64,000 bases of DNA from Bordetella pseudohinzii (GCF_000657795.2 NZ_JHEP02000004.1:1-64000), one strand, 5' to 3'; counted from the first letter of the stretch, positions 1 through 8,520 are shown. Translations and numbers: made by a program. Notes: generated by a model not told the origin, from the letters alone.

Positions 1-1073
1 CCCGGCCCATCGCCGATCTCGACGCCTATGTCGAGCAGCTGCAGCAATTCGTCTATCACTCCGGCGCCTTTATGAAACCCCTGTTCGCCATCGCCAAACA
101 GGTGGTGCGCGATCAGGGCCGCGCGCGCATCGTCTTTACCGAAGGCGAAGACGAGCGCGTGCTGCGCGCCGTGCAGGTCATCGTCGACGAGAAAATCGCC
201 AAACCCATCCTCGTGGGCCGACCCTCCGTGCTGCTGTCGCGCATCGAAAAATACGGCCTGCGCCTGCGCCTGGGCGAAGATGTCGAAGTCACCAATCCCG
301 AATACGACGAGCGCTTCCACCAGTACTGGACCACCTACTGGGAACTGATGAACCGCCGCGGCATCAGCAAGGAGATGGCGCGCGTCGAAATGCGCCGCCG
401 CATGACGCTCATCGGCGCCATGATGGTGCGCTTGGGCGATGCCGACGGCATGGTCTGCGGCGCGGTGGGCGCGTATCACGACCACCTGCGTTTCATCGAT
501 GAGGTGCTGGGCAAACGTCCTGGCGCCAAGACCTATGCGGCCATGAACATCCTGCTGCTGGATCAACGCACCATCGCCCTGGTCGACACCCACGTCAACG
601 ACGATCCCACGGCCGAGCAGATCGCCGAATTCACCATCGCCGCCGCCGAAGAAATGAAGCGCCTGAACCTGGCGCCCAAGGTGGCCCTGCTGTCGCGCTC
701 CAACTTCGGCTCGGGCAGTTCGGCTTCCGGCGCCAAGATGCGCGAAGCGCTGGAGCGCGTGCGCCAGCAAGCGCCCGACCTGGAAATCGATGGCGAGATG
801 CATGGCGACTGCGCGCTGGACGAAGCGCTGCGTCTGCGCATCCTGCCGTCCTCCACGCTCAAGGGGACGGCCAATCTGCTGGTTTGCCCCAACGTGGACG
901 CGGGCAATATCGCCTACAACCTGCTCAAGACGGCGGCCGGCGGCAATGTGGCGGTCGGCCCCTTCCTGCTGGGGGCCAATGCGCCGGTCAACATCCTGAC
1001 TTCCAGCGCCACCGTGCGCCGTATCGTCAACATGGCCGCGCTGACCGTCATTGACGCCAATCGGCCGGCCTGA
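1..1073 (+). CDS. maeB: NADP-dependent malic enzyme, C-terminal part (5' end outside window)
   Basis: The reading frame is open from the left edge and ends at a TGA at 1071-1073. It encodes the phosphotransacetylase-like C-terminal half of the large MaeB-type malic enzyme (malate to pyruvate, CO2 and NADPH). The first visible residues (RPIADLDAYVEQL) belong to the linker after the malic-enzyme catalytic domain. From about residue 24 the chain follows the phosphate acetyltransferase fold (FTEGEDERVLRA near its start, SRSNFGSGSS further on). In this family the PTA domain does not transfer acetyl groups but binds acetyl-CoA as an allosteric inhibitor. The Met at 72 is internal, not the start. 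The gene ends at a strong terminator at 1095-1120. Confidence 0.9.
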   Translation, partial: RPIADLDAYVEQLQQFVYHSGAFMKPLFAIAKQVVRDQGRARIVFTEGEDERVLRAVQVIVDEKIAKPILVGRPSVLLSRIEKYGLRLRLGEDVEVTNPEYDERFHQYWTTYWELMNRRGISKEMARVEMRRRMTLIGAMMVRLGDADGMVCGAVGAYHDHLRFIDEVLGKRPGAKTYAAMNILLLDQRTIALVDTHVNDDPTAEQIAEFTIAAAEEMKRLNLAPKVALLSRSNFGSGSSASGAKMREALERVRQQAPDLEIDGEMHGDCALDEALRLRILPSSTLKGTANLLVCPNVDAGNIAYNLLKTAAGGNVAVGPFLLGANAPVNILTSSATVRRIVNMAALTVIDANRPA

Positions 1074-1094
1074 GGTCCTAGCGCCTGTCCCAAG

Positions 1095-1120
1095 CCGCCC
1101 CCGACGGGGCGGTTTTTTTT
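1095..1120 (+). terminator. Rho-independent terminator after maeB
   Basis: A perfect 7-bp GC stem (CCGCCCC 1095-1101 with GGGGCGG 1106-1112), a 4-nt loop and a run of eight T (1113-1120) lie 21 nt after the maeB stop codon. Confidence 0.9.
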
Positions 1121-1363
1121 CGCCCGCGACGCGCGGCCAAGGGCAAAAGCAAAGATCGGACAGCGATTTTTCTTGCTCAATTTCTGAGCGCCATGGCGTC
1201 TTGCAGGCCTTGGCCGGCGAGCGCGCGCCCGCCCGCTCCCGAGCGTTTTGCGCCGCCCAGAGACCCGATTTTTCCCCTTGCCGGGCCGGATTTTCATGCT
1301 CCCGGACCGGGCTGTTGTGCCGGAAAAACGGGTCGAAAAATGGGCCAGGCAAGGAAACCGACC

Positions 1364-1372
1364 TGTGGATAA
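1364..1372 (-). promoter_or_regulatory. DnaA box (perfect TTATCCACA)
   Basis: TGTGGATAA on the plus strand is the exact complement of the consensus DnaA box. It forms the left arm of a 14-bp inverted repeat with the box at 1545-1553. Confidence 0.6.
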
Positions 1373-1544
1373 CTACTAGGGCGCGTGCTTGTGCACATTG
1401 TGTGCACCCATGTTGAACAAGCCGGGCTTTTGGCATCCGTCCAAAAACTTGTTCAACTTGGGCTTTCTCGCCAAACAGAGTTCTTGCACAGCCTAAAATC
1501 CGTCCAAGCCGTTGAAAAAGATACGGTTTTCAACGTTAAGGTAG

Positions 1545-1553
1545 TTATCCACA
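1545..1553 (+). promoter_or_regulatory. DnaA box (perfect TTATCCACA)
   Basis: Exact consensus 9-mer directly beside an AT-rich tract that begins at about 1557. This is the box-plus-AT-tract geometry seen in DnaA-opened origins, though two boxes alone do not prove an origin. Confidence 0.6.
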
Positions 1554-1645
1554 GCCCTTATTAATCATTAGTCTTTATATAAAGAAAAAAAAAGGAAAAG
1601 CCAAAACATGCTTTCCCACCGCCACCGCCCCACGGGGTCCCCGCT

Positions 1646-2326
1646 ATGCGCATTCTGTTGATCGAAGACGAAGCCGACCTGGCGCACTGGCTGTCACGCA
1701 GCCTCGCCCGCCACGCGGGCTTCGTCGTGGACTGGGCCGACAATGGCCTGCTTGCCGAACGCCGCCTGGCGCTGGAAGAATTCGATGCCGTCATCCTCGA
1801 CCTCGGCCTGCCGGGCATGGATGGGCATACATTGCTCACCAAAATGCGGGCTCGCGATGACCGCACGCCGGTTCTGGTGCTGACCGCAAGAGACTCGCTG
1901 GCCGAAAGAGTGGGTACACTGCACGAAGGCGCCGACGATTTTTTGCCCAAACCTTTCGTGCTCGAAGAACTCGAGGCCCGGCTCACCGCCTTGATACGAC
2001 GCAGCCGCGGACGCGACCATCCCCGTCTGTCGCTGGGCAATCTGGTCCTGGATACTTCAGCCCAGCGATTTACGGTCAGCGGACAGAACCTGCAGTTATC
2101 CCCAAAGGAATACGCGGTGCTGCGCGTACTCATCCAACGCAGCGGCGAACCCATCAACAAGCAGCAAATCCTGGACCGCATCCAGGGCGAGGACAGCGAT
2201 GTCAACCTGGAAGCCATCGAAGTCCTGGTGCACCGGCTGCGCAAAAAACTGACCGACACCGGCGTGCAGATCGTCACCATGCGCGGCATGGGCTACAGCC
2301 TGGAGGCGGCTGTTGAAAACTCGTGA
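1646..2326 (+). CDS. bctD: OmpR-family response regulator of the Bct/Tct citrate-type uptake system
   Basis: This 226-aa DNA-binding response regulator has a receiver domain (residues 1-115) with all key residues: acidic pair E7-D8, phosphoacceptor D52, T80 and K102. A winged-helix Trans_reg_C domain fills about 135-222 (LSPKEYAVLRVLIQ, VLVHRLRKKL). It overlaps the downstream sensor kinase by 14 nt, so the two are co-translated. Its position directly upstream of a TctCBA-type transporter matches the TctD/TctE arrangement, called bctDE in Bordetella, where the pair activates tricarboxylate transporter genes. The symbol rests on gene order and family; the substrate is inferred. Confidence 0.85.
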   Translation: MRILLIEDEADLAHWLSRSLARHAGFVVDWADNGLLAERRLALEEFDAVILDLGLPGMDGHTLLTKMRARDDRTPVLVLTARDSLAERVGTLHEGADDFLPKPFVLEELEARLTALIRRSRGRDHPRLSLGNLVLDTSAQRFTVSGQNLQLSPKEYAVLRVLIQRSGEPINKQQILDRIQGEDSDVNLEAIEVLVHRLRKKLTDTGVQIVTMRGMGYSLEAAVENS

Positions 2327-3770
2327 TACGCCGGCGGCGCGCACATTGCGCGCCACTTTGCTGCTGTGGCTCATTCCCGCGCTGGTCACCATCCTGGTCG
2401 CCGGCCTGTGGCTGTCCAACCAGCAGCTGCGCGAACAGGTCGATATTGCCTACGATCGCGCGCTTGCCGGCGCGCTGCGTTCCATCGACCACAACATATC
2501 CACAGCGAGCGGTGGATTAAGTCTGGAGCTGCCTTACCTCATGCTGGAATTCTTCGAGCTGACGGCCAATGGCAGCGTGTATTACCGGGTGGCCACCGAG
2601 GACGGGCTGGCCGAAATCGGCAATCCGGACCTGCCCATGCCCGACCATCCGCTGCAGTCCGGCAAACCGGAATTCTTCTACGCCAACTATGAGGGCCAGC
2701 CGCTGCGGGTCGCGGCGCTGGCCCGGCCGATGGACCCGCCCTTGTATGCCAACCAGGGCGGGCGCGTCATCGTCCAGGTGGCCGAAGGCCTGGAAACCCG
2801 CGAGGACTTCTTAAATCGAGCGCTGCTGCGTTCGGTGGAGCGGGACGTCGCCCTGCTACTGATCAGCGTTTTGGCGGTCATATGGAGCGTTCTGATGGCT
2901 CTCAGGCCCCTTGAGCGGCTCAGGGACGAAGTCGCCAGCCGTTCCGCGGACGATTTAAGCCCCATCAGCGCGTCCGACGTGCCGGGTGAGGTCCTACCCC
3001 TGCTGGAGGCGATTAATCTCCACACGGGCCGTTTTGAGGCTCAGGCGAGGGTGCAGAGGCAGTTCCTGGATGACGCTTCGCACCAACTGCGCACGCCGCT
3101 GTCGGTTTTGCGCACGCAAACCGCCTATGCCCTGCGGGAAACCGACCCCCAGGAGATCCATGCCGCCTTGCTCGCCATGAAAGAAGGCCTGGACCGGGCC
3201 GTGCGCACGACCAACCAGATGCTGACCCTGGCCCGGGCCAAGGACGCCCCCTGGGCCGAAGGCGGCCTGCCGCTGGAGACGGTGGACCTGGCCGAGCTGG
3301 CCGACAGCGTGAGCCGCTCGCTGCTGCCGGCCATCCGCATGAAGCGTATCGACTTCGGCCTGGAGCGGCCTGCCGAACCCGTCCGCATCCAGGCCGCCGA
3401 GGGCCTGCTGCGCGAAGCCCTGTCCAATCTGCTGGACAATGCCCTGCGCTACAGCCCGGCTGGCAGCGAGGTCACCATCCGGGTCGGCAGCGGGCAGGGA
3501 CAGGCCTGGATCTGCGTGGAAGACGCCGGGCCGGGCATGTCTCCGGAAGACATTGCGCACGCCAGCGTGCGCTTTCGCCGCGGAGCGGCGGGCAAGAACA
3601 AGCCCGGCGCCGGGTTGGGGCTGGCCATCGTGGGGACCATCGTCGGCCTGCATGGCGGAACGCTCAAACTTGAAAACCGCGAACCCGGGCCAGGCTTGCG
3701 CGCCACATTAGTGTTTTCCCTAGGTTTTACGGCGGATGCTGCTTTGCAGCAGAAAAACGGCCAGACTTGA
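2313..3770 (+). CDS. bctE: Sensor histidine kinase of the Bct/Tct system
   Basis: This 485-aa inner-membrane histidine kinase starts at a TTG (2313) inside the 3' end of bctD. One membrane helix lies at about residues 13-34, then a periplasmic sensor region of about 140 residues, then a second helix at about 178-198. A HisKA domain follows with phosphoacceptor H257 in DDASHQLRTPLSV. The HATPase domain has the N box (NLLDNALRYSP), G1 (EDAGPGM) and G2 (GAGLGLAIV). In the Bordetella Bct system the periplasmic binding protein BctC is reported to help this kinase sense substrate, and bctC is the next gene here. Confidence 0.85.
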   Translation: MKTRDTPAARTLRATLLLWLIPALVTILVAGLWLSNQQLREQVDIAYDRALAGALRSIDHNISTASGGLSLELPYLMLEFFELTANGSVYYRVATEDGLAEIGNPDLPMPDHPLQSGKPEFFYANYEGQPLRVAALARPMDPPLYANQGGRVIVQVAEGLETREDFLNRALLRSVERDVALLLISVLAVIWSVLMALRPLERLRDEVASRSADDLSPISASDVPGEVLPLLEAINLHTGRFEAQARVQRQFLDDASHQLRTPLSVLRTQTAYALRETDPQEIHAALLAMKEGLDRAVRTTNQMLTLARAKDAPWAEGGLPLETVDLAELADSVSRSLLPAIRMKRIDFGLERPAEPVRIQAAEGLLREALSNLLDNALRYSPAGSEVTIRVGSGQGQAWICVEDAGPGMSPEDIAHASVRFRRGAAGKNKPGAGLGLAIVGTIVGLHGGTLKLENREPGPGLRATLVFSLGFTADAALQQKNGQT

Positions 3771-3859
3771 AAGCAAACGGAAAGGGTGGATTTTGTACGG
3801 TGCGGTTCCTGTCGGCGCATGCCGGCCAAGAATCCAACAACAATCGGAGACCGCATCTC

Positions 3860-4861
3860 ATGCAGATCCTGCAAAAAATCCGTATTGGCGCCGTGGCGGC
3901 CCTGGGTATCCTCGGCCTGGGGGCCAGCCTGACCACGCACGCCGCCGGCGAACCGCGCCGCCCCGAGTGCATCGCGCCGGCCCAGCCTGGCGGCGGCTTT
4001 GACCTGACCTGCCGCCTGGCCACCGAAGGCCTGAAGCAAAGCGGCGCCCTGAAGGCGCCCATGCGCATCGTCTACATGCCGGGCGGCATCGGGGCGGTGG
4101 CCTACAACAACATCGTCGCGCAGCATCCCAAGGAGCCGGGCACCATCGTGGCCTTCTCGGGAGGTTCGCTGCTCAACCTGGCCCAGGGCAAGTTCGGCAA
4201 GTACAACGTCAACGATGTCCGCTGGCTGGCCGGTATCGGTTCGGACTATGGCGTTGCCGTGGTGCGCAATGATTCGCCCTACAAGGACTTGAAGAGCCTG
4301 ATGGAGGCTTTCAAGCAGGATCCGACCAAGATTGTCCTGGGCGCCGGCGGCACCGTGGGCAGCCAGGATTGGATGAAGGCCGCGCTGACCGCCAAGGCGG
4401 CCGGCGTGGATTTCCGCAAGATGCGTTTCGTGGCGTTTGAAGGCGGCGGCGAAGCCGTGACGGCGCTGCGCGGCGGCCATATTCAGGCCTATATGGGCGA
4501 CGCCGCCGAAGCCTTCACCATGCTCGAGGGCGGCGCGCCCATCCGCGTGCTGGCGGTGTTCAACAGCGAACGCCTGCCGGGCAAGCTGGCCGACATCCCC
4601 ACCGCCAAGGAGCAGGGCTACGACATCGTCTGGCCCATCATCCGCGGCTTCTATGTGGGCCCCAAGGTGTCGGATGAGGATTACCAGTTCTGGGTCGATG
4701 CCTTCAACAAGGCGATGGCCTCGCCCGAATACGCCAAGCTGCGCGAGCAGCAAGGCCTGTTCCCCTTCGCCAAGACGGGCAAGGAGCTTGACGACTACGT
4801 CAAGGAACAGGTCAAGCAATACACCGAACTGGCGGACTCCTTCGGCCTGATCAAGAAGTAA
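3860..4861 (+). CDS. bctC: Tripartite tricarboxylate transporter substrate-binding protein (TctC/BctC family)
   Basis: This 333-aa periplasmic binding protein has a signal peptide (MQILQKIRIGAVAALGILGL, then ASLTTHA-A). The ATG at 3860 is chosen because it begins the signal peptide and has GGAG about 10 nt upstream; an in-frame start at 3767 would add a non-signal extension. The mature part has the TctC/Bug pattern: CIAPAQPGGGFDLTCRL, then MPGGIGAVAYNN. The family captures di- and tricarboxylates such as citrate and delivers them to TctAB. Burkholderiales carry many paralogues, but this one is linked to its own permease and two-component genes. It may also take part in signalling to BctE. Confidence 0.9.
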   Translation: MQILQKIRIGAVAALGILGLGASLTTHAAGEPRRPECIAPAQPGGGFDLTCRLATEGLKQSGALKAPMRIVYMPGGIGAVAYNNIVAQHPKEPGTIVAFSGGSLLNLAQGKFGKYNVNDVRWLAGIGSDYGVAVVRNDSPYKDLKSLMEAFKQDPTKIVLGAGGTVGSQDWMKAALTAKAAGVDFRKMRFVAFEGGGEAVTALRGGHIQAYMGDAAEAFTMLEGGAPIRVLAVFNSERLPGKLADIPTAKEQGYDIVWPIIRGFYVGPKVSDEDYQFWVDAFNKAMASPEYAKLREQQGLFPFAKTGKELDDYVKEQVKQYTELADSFGLIKK

Positions 4862-4873
4862 CCCTCTCCACGG

Positions 4874-4904
4874 CGCCGCGCGCTCCTTCGGGCCGCGCGC
4901 GGCG
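4874..4904 (+). terminator. GC-rich hairpin between bctC and bctB (attenuator-like)
   Basis: A perfect 10-bp stem (4874-4883 with 4895-4904) and an 11-nt loop sit right after the bctC stop, with only a weak T run (CTATTTTCC) further on. Such hairpins after a binding-protein gene usually stabilise or partly terminate the transcript, so that binding protein exceeds permease. The function here is inferred. Confidence 0.55.
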
Positions 4905-4937
4905 TCGCTGCTATTTTCCTTGCTTGGATCCCGGATC

Positions 4938-5375
4938 ATGAATGATCGTTTGCTGGGCATCATTGCCCTGGTCCTGGCCGCCTTCATGACATGGGTGGGC
5001 TGGGATATCGAGGCGCCTTTCGCCTACGAACCCGTGGGCCCGCGCGCCTTCCCGCTGCTGATCGCGCTCATCATCGGCCTGTGCGGCCTGCGCCTGGCCA
5101 TCAAGGGCGGGCATCCCGTGGAAGCCAATCCGCCCGGCGCCAATGCGCGCATCGCGCTGATGGTGTTGTTCGCGGCGGCCTATGCCTTTCTCTTCCAGTG
5201 GCTTGGTTTCATCATCTCCACGGCCGTCATGACCGTGGCCGTCGGCCGCCTGTTCGGCGGGTCCTGGATCAAGGCGACCGTGGGCGGCCTGGTAATGGGT
5301 CTGTTTTTCTTTCTGTTGTTTGACAAGGTCCTGGATGTCGTATTGCCGGGCGGCCTGCTGGAGGGTCTGATATGA
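4938..5375 (+). CDS. bctB: Tripartite tricarboxylate transporter small permease (TctB family)
   Basis: This 145-aa polytopic membrane protein has about four hydrophobic segments (LLGIIALVLAAFMTWVGW; FPLLIALIIGLCGLRLAI; IALMVLFAAAYAFLF; VGGLVMGLFFFLLFDKVL). It is the small membrane subunit of the TTT transporter and pairs with the large TctA subunit. The ATG at 4938 gives the usual MNDRLLG N-terminus; a TTG at 4920 would add six residues. Its TGA overlaps the ATG of bctA, so they are translationally coupled. Confidence 0.85.
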   Translation: MNDRLLGIIALVLAAFMTWVGWDIEAPFAYEPVGPRAFPLLIALIIGLCGLRLAIKGGHPVEANPPGANARIALMVLFAAAYAFLFQWLGFIISTAVMTVAVGRLFGGSWIKATVGGLVMGLFFFLLFDKVLDVVLPGGLLEGLI

Positions 5376-6883
5376 GCGGCGTTCTCGATCATTTGTCCAT
5401 GGGCTTTGGTGTGGCGTTCTCGCTCACCAATGTGCTCGTGGCGGCCATCGGCTCCTTCTTCGGCACCATGGTGGGCGTGTTGCCCGGGCTGGGTCCGATC
5501 AACGGCGTGGCCATGCTCATCCCCATTGCCTTCGCCATGAACCTGCCGCCGGAAACGGCGCTCATCCTGCTGGCCGCGGTCTATGTGGGCGCGGAGTATG
5601 GCGGTCGCATCACCTCCATCCTGCTGAACGTGCCCGGCGAGGCCAGCGCCATCATGACGACGCTGGACGGCTATCCCTTGGCGCGCCAGGGCATGGCCAA
5701 CGTGGCCTTGTCGCTGTCGGCCTGGTCGGCCTTCTTCGGCGCCATCGTGTCGGTCAGCGGCATCATCCTGCTGGCGCCCACGCTCGCCAAGTGGGCGCTG
5801 GCCTTCGGGCCGGCCGAGTATTTCGTGCTGATGGTCTTCGCCTTCTGCTGCCTGACCAGCCTGCTGGGCAAGCAACCGGTCAAGGGCGTGCTGGCGGCCA
5901 TGATAGGCCTGGGCATTTCCGTCATCGGCGTCGATTCCAACTCGGGCGTCTACCGCTATACCTTCGAGTCGGTGCATCTGGCCGATGGCATCGACTTCGT
6001 GGTGGTGGTCATTGCGCTGTTTGCCGTGGCCGAAATGCTGGAGATGCTGGAAAAAGTCATCGGCGGACAAAGCGTCGAGGTCAAGCCCAGCGGACGCAAA
6101 CTCTTCAATCTGAAAGAACTCGCCTTCACCTGGTGGAGCGTGGTGCGCAGCGCGCTGGTGGGTTTTGGCGTGGGCGTGCTGCCGGGCGCGGGCGCCAGCG
6201 TGGCGGCCGCCGTGGCCTATTCGCAAGAAAAACGCATCATCGAAGGCAAGGATCCCAATGCCAAGTTCGGCAAGGGCGATATGCGCGGGCTGGTGGCGCC
6301 GGAAGCGGCTGCCACGGCCTCGGCGGTCGGTTCTTTCGTGCCCATGCTGACGCTGGGCGTGCCCGGCTCGGGCACCACCGCCGTGATGATGGGCGCGCTG
6401 ACCCTCTACAACATCACGCCGGGCCCCGTGCTGTTCGAGAGCAAGCCGGAGCTGGTGTGGGGCCTGATCGCCTCGCTCTTCATCGCCAACGTGCTGCTCT
6501 TCGTGATGAACGTGCCCATGGTGCGGGTCTTCTCCAAAGTGCTGTCGGTGCCGGCCTGGCTGATGGTGCCCGGCATCCTGTGCATCAGCTATATCGGCGT
6601 CTATGCGATCAACGCGGGCAGCTTTGATCTCATGATGGTGGTGGTGATCGGTACGTTGGGCTACTTCCTGCGCAAGTTCGAAGTGCCCATGGCGCCGCTG
6701 GTGCTTGGCGTGGTGCTGGGCGACATGATGGAACAGAACCTGCGCCGCGCCCTGTCCATTACCAATGGCGAGATCAGCGTGCTGTTCCAGAGCGGCGTGT
6801 CGATCGGTCTGTGGATCGCCGCGCTGGCGGTGGTGGTGGTGCCGCAATCGCTGCGCTATCTGCGCAAACGCCAGCAGGCCTAA
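5372..6883 (+). CDS. bctA: Tripartite tricarboxylate transporter large permease (TctA family)
   Basis: This 503-aa integral membrane permease has about 12 predicted helices and carries the ion-coupled transport step. The family signature is visible near the N-terminus (FFGTMVGVLPGLGPINGVAM) and repeated in the second half (GFGVGVLPGAGASVAAAVAY, then TLGVPGSGTTAVMMGAL). These repeated PGxG loops are typical of TctA. It overlaps bctB by 4 nt and closes the operon at a strong terminator (6921-6954). Confidence 0.9.
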   Translation: MSGVLDHLSMGFGVAFSLTNVLVAAIGSFFGTMVGVLPGLGPINGVAMLIPIAFAMNLPPETALILLAAVYVGAEYGGRITSILLNVPGEASAIMTTLDGYPLARQGMANVALSLSAWSAFFGAIVSVSGIILLAPTLAKWALAFGPAEYFVLMVFAFCCLTSLLGKQPVKGVLAAMIGLGISVIGVDSNSGVYRYTFESVHLADGIDFVVVVIALFAVAEMLEMLEKVIGGQSVEVKPSGRKLFNLKELAFTWWSVVRSALVGFGVGVLPGAGASVAAAVAYSQEKRIIEGKDPNAKFGKGDMRGLVAPEAAATASAVGSFVPMLTLGVPGSGTTAVMMGALTLYNITPGPVLFESKPELVWGLIASLFIANVLLFVMNVPMVRVFSKVLSVPAWLMVPGILCISYIGVYAINAGSFDLMMVVVIGTLGYFLRKFEVPMAPLVLGVVLGDMMEQNLRRALSITNGEISVLFQSGVSIGLWIAALAVVVVPQSLRYLRKRQQA

Positions 6884-6916
6884 GCCTGGCAGGGCCGGTC
6901 CAGGCGGCCGGCATGC

Positions 6917-6955
6917 AAAACGGGTTTCCCGCAACATGGCGGGAAACCCGTTTTT
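6917..6955. terminator. Bidirectional terminator between bctA and the aminotransferase gene
   Basis: A perfect 12-bp stem (6921-6932 with 6939-6950) is flanked by AAAA on the left and TTTTT on the right, so it can stop transcription from both convergent genes. Confidence 0.9.
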
Positions 6956-6981
6956 GTTAGCCGCGCCGCTTGTGCGGCGCC

Positions 6982-8148
6982 TCAGACCTTTGCCAGGCGC
7001 TCGATGGCGGCGTCCAGGGTGGCGTCCTTCTTGGCGAAACAGAAACGCACGATGTGATGGTTGGAACCATCCGCTTGCGGATCGCGATAGAAGGCCGAGA
7101 CCGGGATCACAGTCACCCCGTGTTCGATGGTCAGGCGCTGGGCGAAATCGCCTTCTTTTTCCTTTGAAATCTCGCTGTAGTCGGCCAGCATGAAGAAGGT
7201 GCCAGGGCTGGGCAGGGCGCGGAAGCGCGTGCCCGCCAGGCCTTCGGCCAGGCGATTGCGCTTGGTCTCGTAGAAGGCGGGCAGATCGAGGTAGGGACGG
7301 GGATCGGCCATGAACGCCGCCAGTGCGTACTGCATGGGCGAGGACACGGTGAACACCATGAATTGATGCACTTTGCGCAGCTCGGCGCTCAGCTGCCGCG
7401 GGGCGCAGCAATAACCGATCTTCCAGCCGGTGGTGTGATAAGTCTTGCCGAAGGAGGAAATCACGAAGGCGTGTTCGGCCAGGAGCGGGCGGCGTGCGAT
7501 GCTGGCATGCGGCTTGCCATCGAACACGATGTGTTCATAGACCTCGTCGGCCAGCAGCAGGATGCCGGTATCGCGCACGATGGCCTCCAGGGCGTCCAGA
7601 TCGCTGTCGTCCAGGATGGCGCCGGTCGGGTTGTGCGGAAAGTTCAGCATCAACAGCCGGGTGCGCGGCGTGACGGCGTCGCGCACCCGCTGCCAGTCCA
7701 CACGATAATGCGGATCATTCAAGGTGGGCGCGCGCATGGGCACGGGCACGGCGGTGCCGCCGGCCAGGCGGATCGCCGGCAGGTAGGAGTCGTAGCAGGG
7801 CTCGATGACGACGACCTCATCCCCGCTGTTCACCGCGGCCAGCACGGTGGCCATCAACGCTTCGGTGGCGCCGCTGGTGACGGTGATCTCGGTCTCGGGG
7901 TCATAGCGATGACCATAAAGCGTGGCGACCTTGTCGGCGATGGCCGCGCGCAGCGGCGCCACGCCGGGCATATAGGGATATTGATTGTGTCCCGCGTCCA
8001 TGGCCTTGGTGACAAGTTCGCGCAGCTTGGGATCGGGATCGAAGTCAGGAAATCCTTGGCCCAGGTTGATGGCCTGGTGTTCGATGGCCAGGCGGCTCAT
8101 GACAGTGAAAATAGTGGTCCCGACATCGGGCAGCTTGGAGCGGATCAT
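6982..8148 (-). CDS. PLP-dependent aminotransferase, class I/II (methionine aminotransferase YbdL-like)
   Basis: This 388-aa fold-type I aminotransferase shows the PLP lysine motif SFGKTYHTTGWKIGY, the NFPHNPTGAIL segment, LADEVYEHIVFDG and a C-terminal arginine in HHIVRFCFAKK. The N-terminal IFTVMSRLAIEHQAINLGQGFPDF is typical of the kynurenine/glutamine transaminase and YbdL group, which transaminates methionine and aromatic amino acids to 2-oxo acids. The start at 8148 (MIRSKLPDVG) fits family alignments; the frame stays open to 8268 but the extra 40 residues look non-coding. The gene is convergent with bctA and probably monocistronic. Confidence 0.85.
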   Translation of the reverse strand: MIRSKLPDVGTTIFTVMSRLAIEHQAINLGQGFPDFDPDPKLRELVTKAMDAGHNQYPYMPGVAPLRAAIADKVATLYGHRYDPETEITVTSGATEALMATVLAAVNSGDEVVVIEPCYDSYLPAIRLAGGTAVPVPMRAPTLNDPHYRVDWQRVRDAVTPRTRLLMLNFPHNPTGAILDDSDLDALEAIVRDTGILLLADEVYEHIVFDGKPHASIARRPLLAEHAFVISSFGKTYHTTGWKIGYCCAPRQLSAELRKVHQFMVFTVSSPMQYALAAFMADPRPYLDLPAFYETKRNRLAEGLAGTRFRALPSPGTFFMLADYSEISKEKEGDFAQRLTIEHGVTVIPVSAFYRDPQADGSNHHIVRFCFAKKDATLDAAIERLAKV

Positions 8149-8520
8149 GGTTCTGAAGGGTAGGGGACGGTGGATCGGCGTCTGGGTTCGGGCATAAGTA
8201 TCCCAAAACTTTAAAGCACGGGCGGATATGTGCTCATGCCCGGCGGACGCGGCACAGTACTGCAACAAAGTTGTGGTCTGATGAGGGCTTCACTTGTGAG
8301 ACAAGTGAAAAAAAGCCACATACGGGTAAACAATAATATGTATGCCCAACTCCGGATGAGTATGCTGGCCGTGCAGTTGATTCAAGCAGTGCGCAAGCCC
8401 GGTTAATGCCATTGTCGGCAAGCGACAAACGAAACGTGCAGCCGCAAAGTTGTACGATAAGTTGGTGTCAGCGTCCTTGATTCACTTGCAATTCGTTTTT
8501 TTTTCCAGGACGCTATAAAA
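8149..8520. other. 372-bp divergent intergenic region, aminotransferase / cspA
   Basis: No gene was recognised. It must carry the promoter of the minus-strand aminotransferase and the promoter and 5' leader of the cold-shock gene. A perfect 9-bp inverted repeat (TTCACTTGT 8289-8297 with ACAAGTGAA 8301-8309) is followed by an A run. The half-site TTCACTTG recurs at about 8480. The cspA ribosome binding site is AGGA at 8507-8510, 10 nt before the ATG. Confidence 0.5.
8289..8309. repeat. 9-bp perfect inverted repeat upstream of cspA
   Basis: TTCACTTGT, 3-nt spacer, ACAAGTGAA. There is no T run after it on either strand, so it is not a terminator; the shape fits an operator or an RNA hairpin. 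Its role is unknown. Confidence 0.5.

Larger units (their letters stand above)
1074..1645. other. 572-bp intergenic region maeB-bctD with DnaA boxes and AT-rich stretch
   Basis: No convincing gene is present. After the maeB terminator the region holds perfect DnaA boxes (TTATCCACA) at 1364-1372 (minus orientation) and 1545-1553 (plus), plus a one-mismatch box TTGTGCACA at 1389-1397. The two perfect boxes lie inside a 14-bp inverted repeat (1363-1376 and 1541-1554). Between them are a 10-bp inverted repeat (1412-1421 with 1448-1457) and an 8-bp one (1511-1518 with 1527-1534). An unusually AT-rich stretch follows at about 1557-1608, just before bctD. This could be the bctD promoter region, a DnaA-binding regulatory locus, or a second origin candidate. 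Confidence 0.6.

Noticed and set aside
1051-1416. Open frame downstream of maeB
   Set aside because: It runs through the maeB terminator and the first DnaA box; no domain or start signal.
5180-7411. 743-codon minus-strand frame across bctB and bctA
   Set aside because: Overlaps two well-supported genes; composition is His/Arg/Gln repeats without domain.
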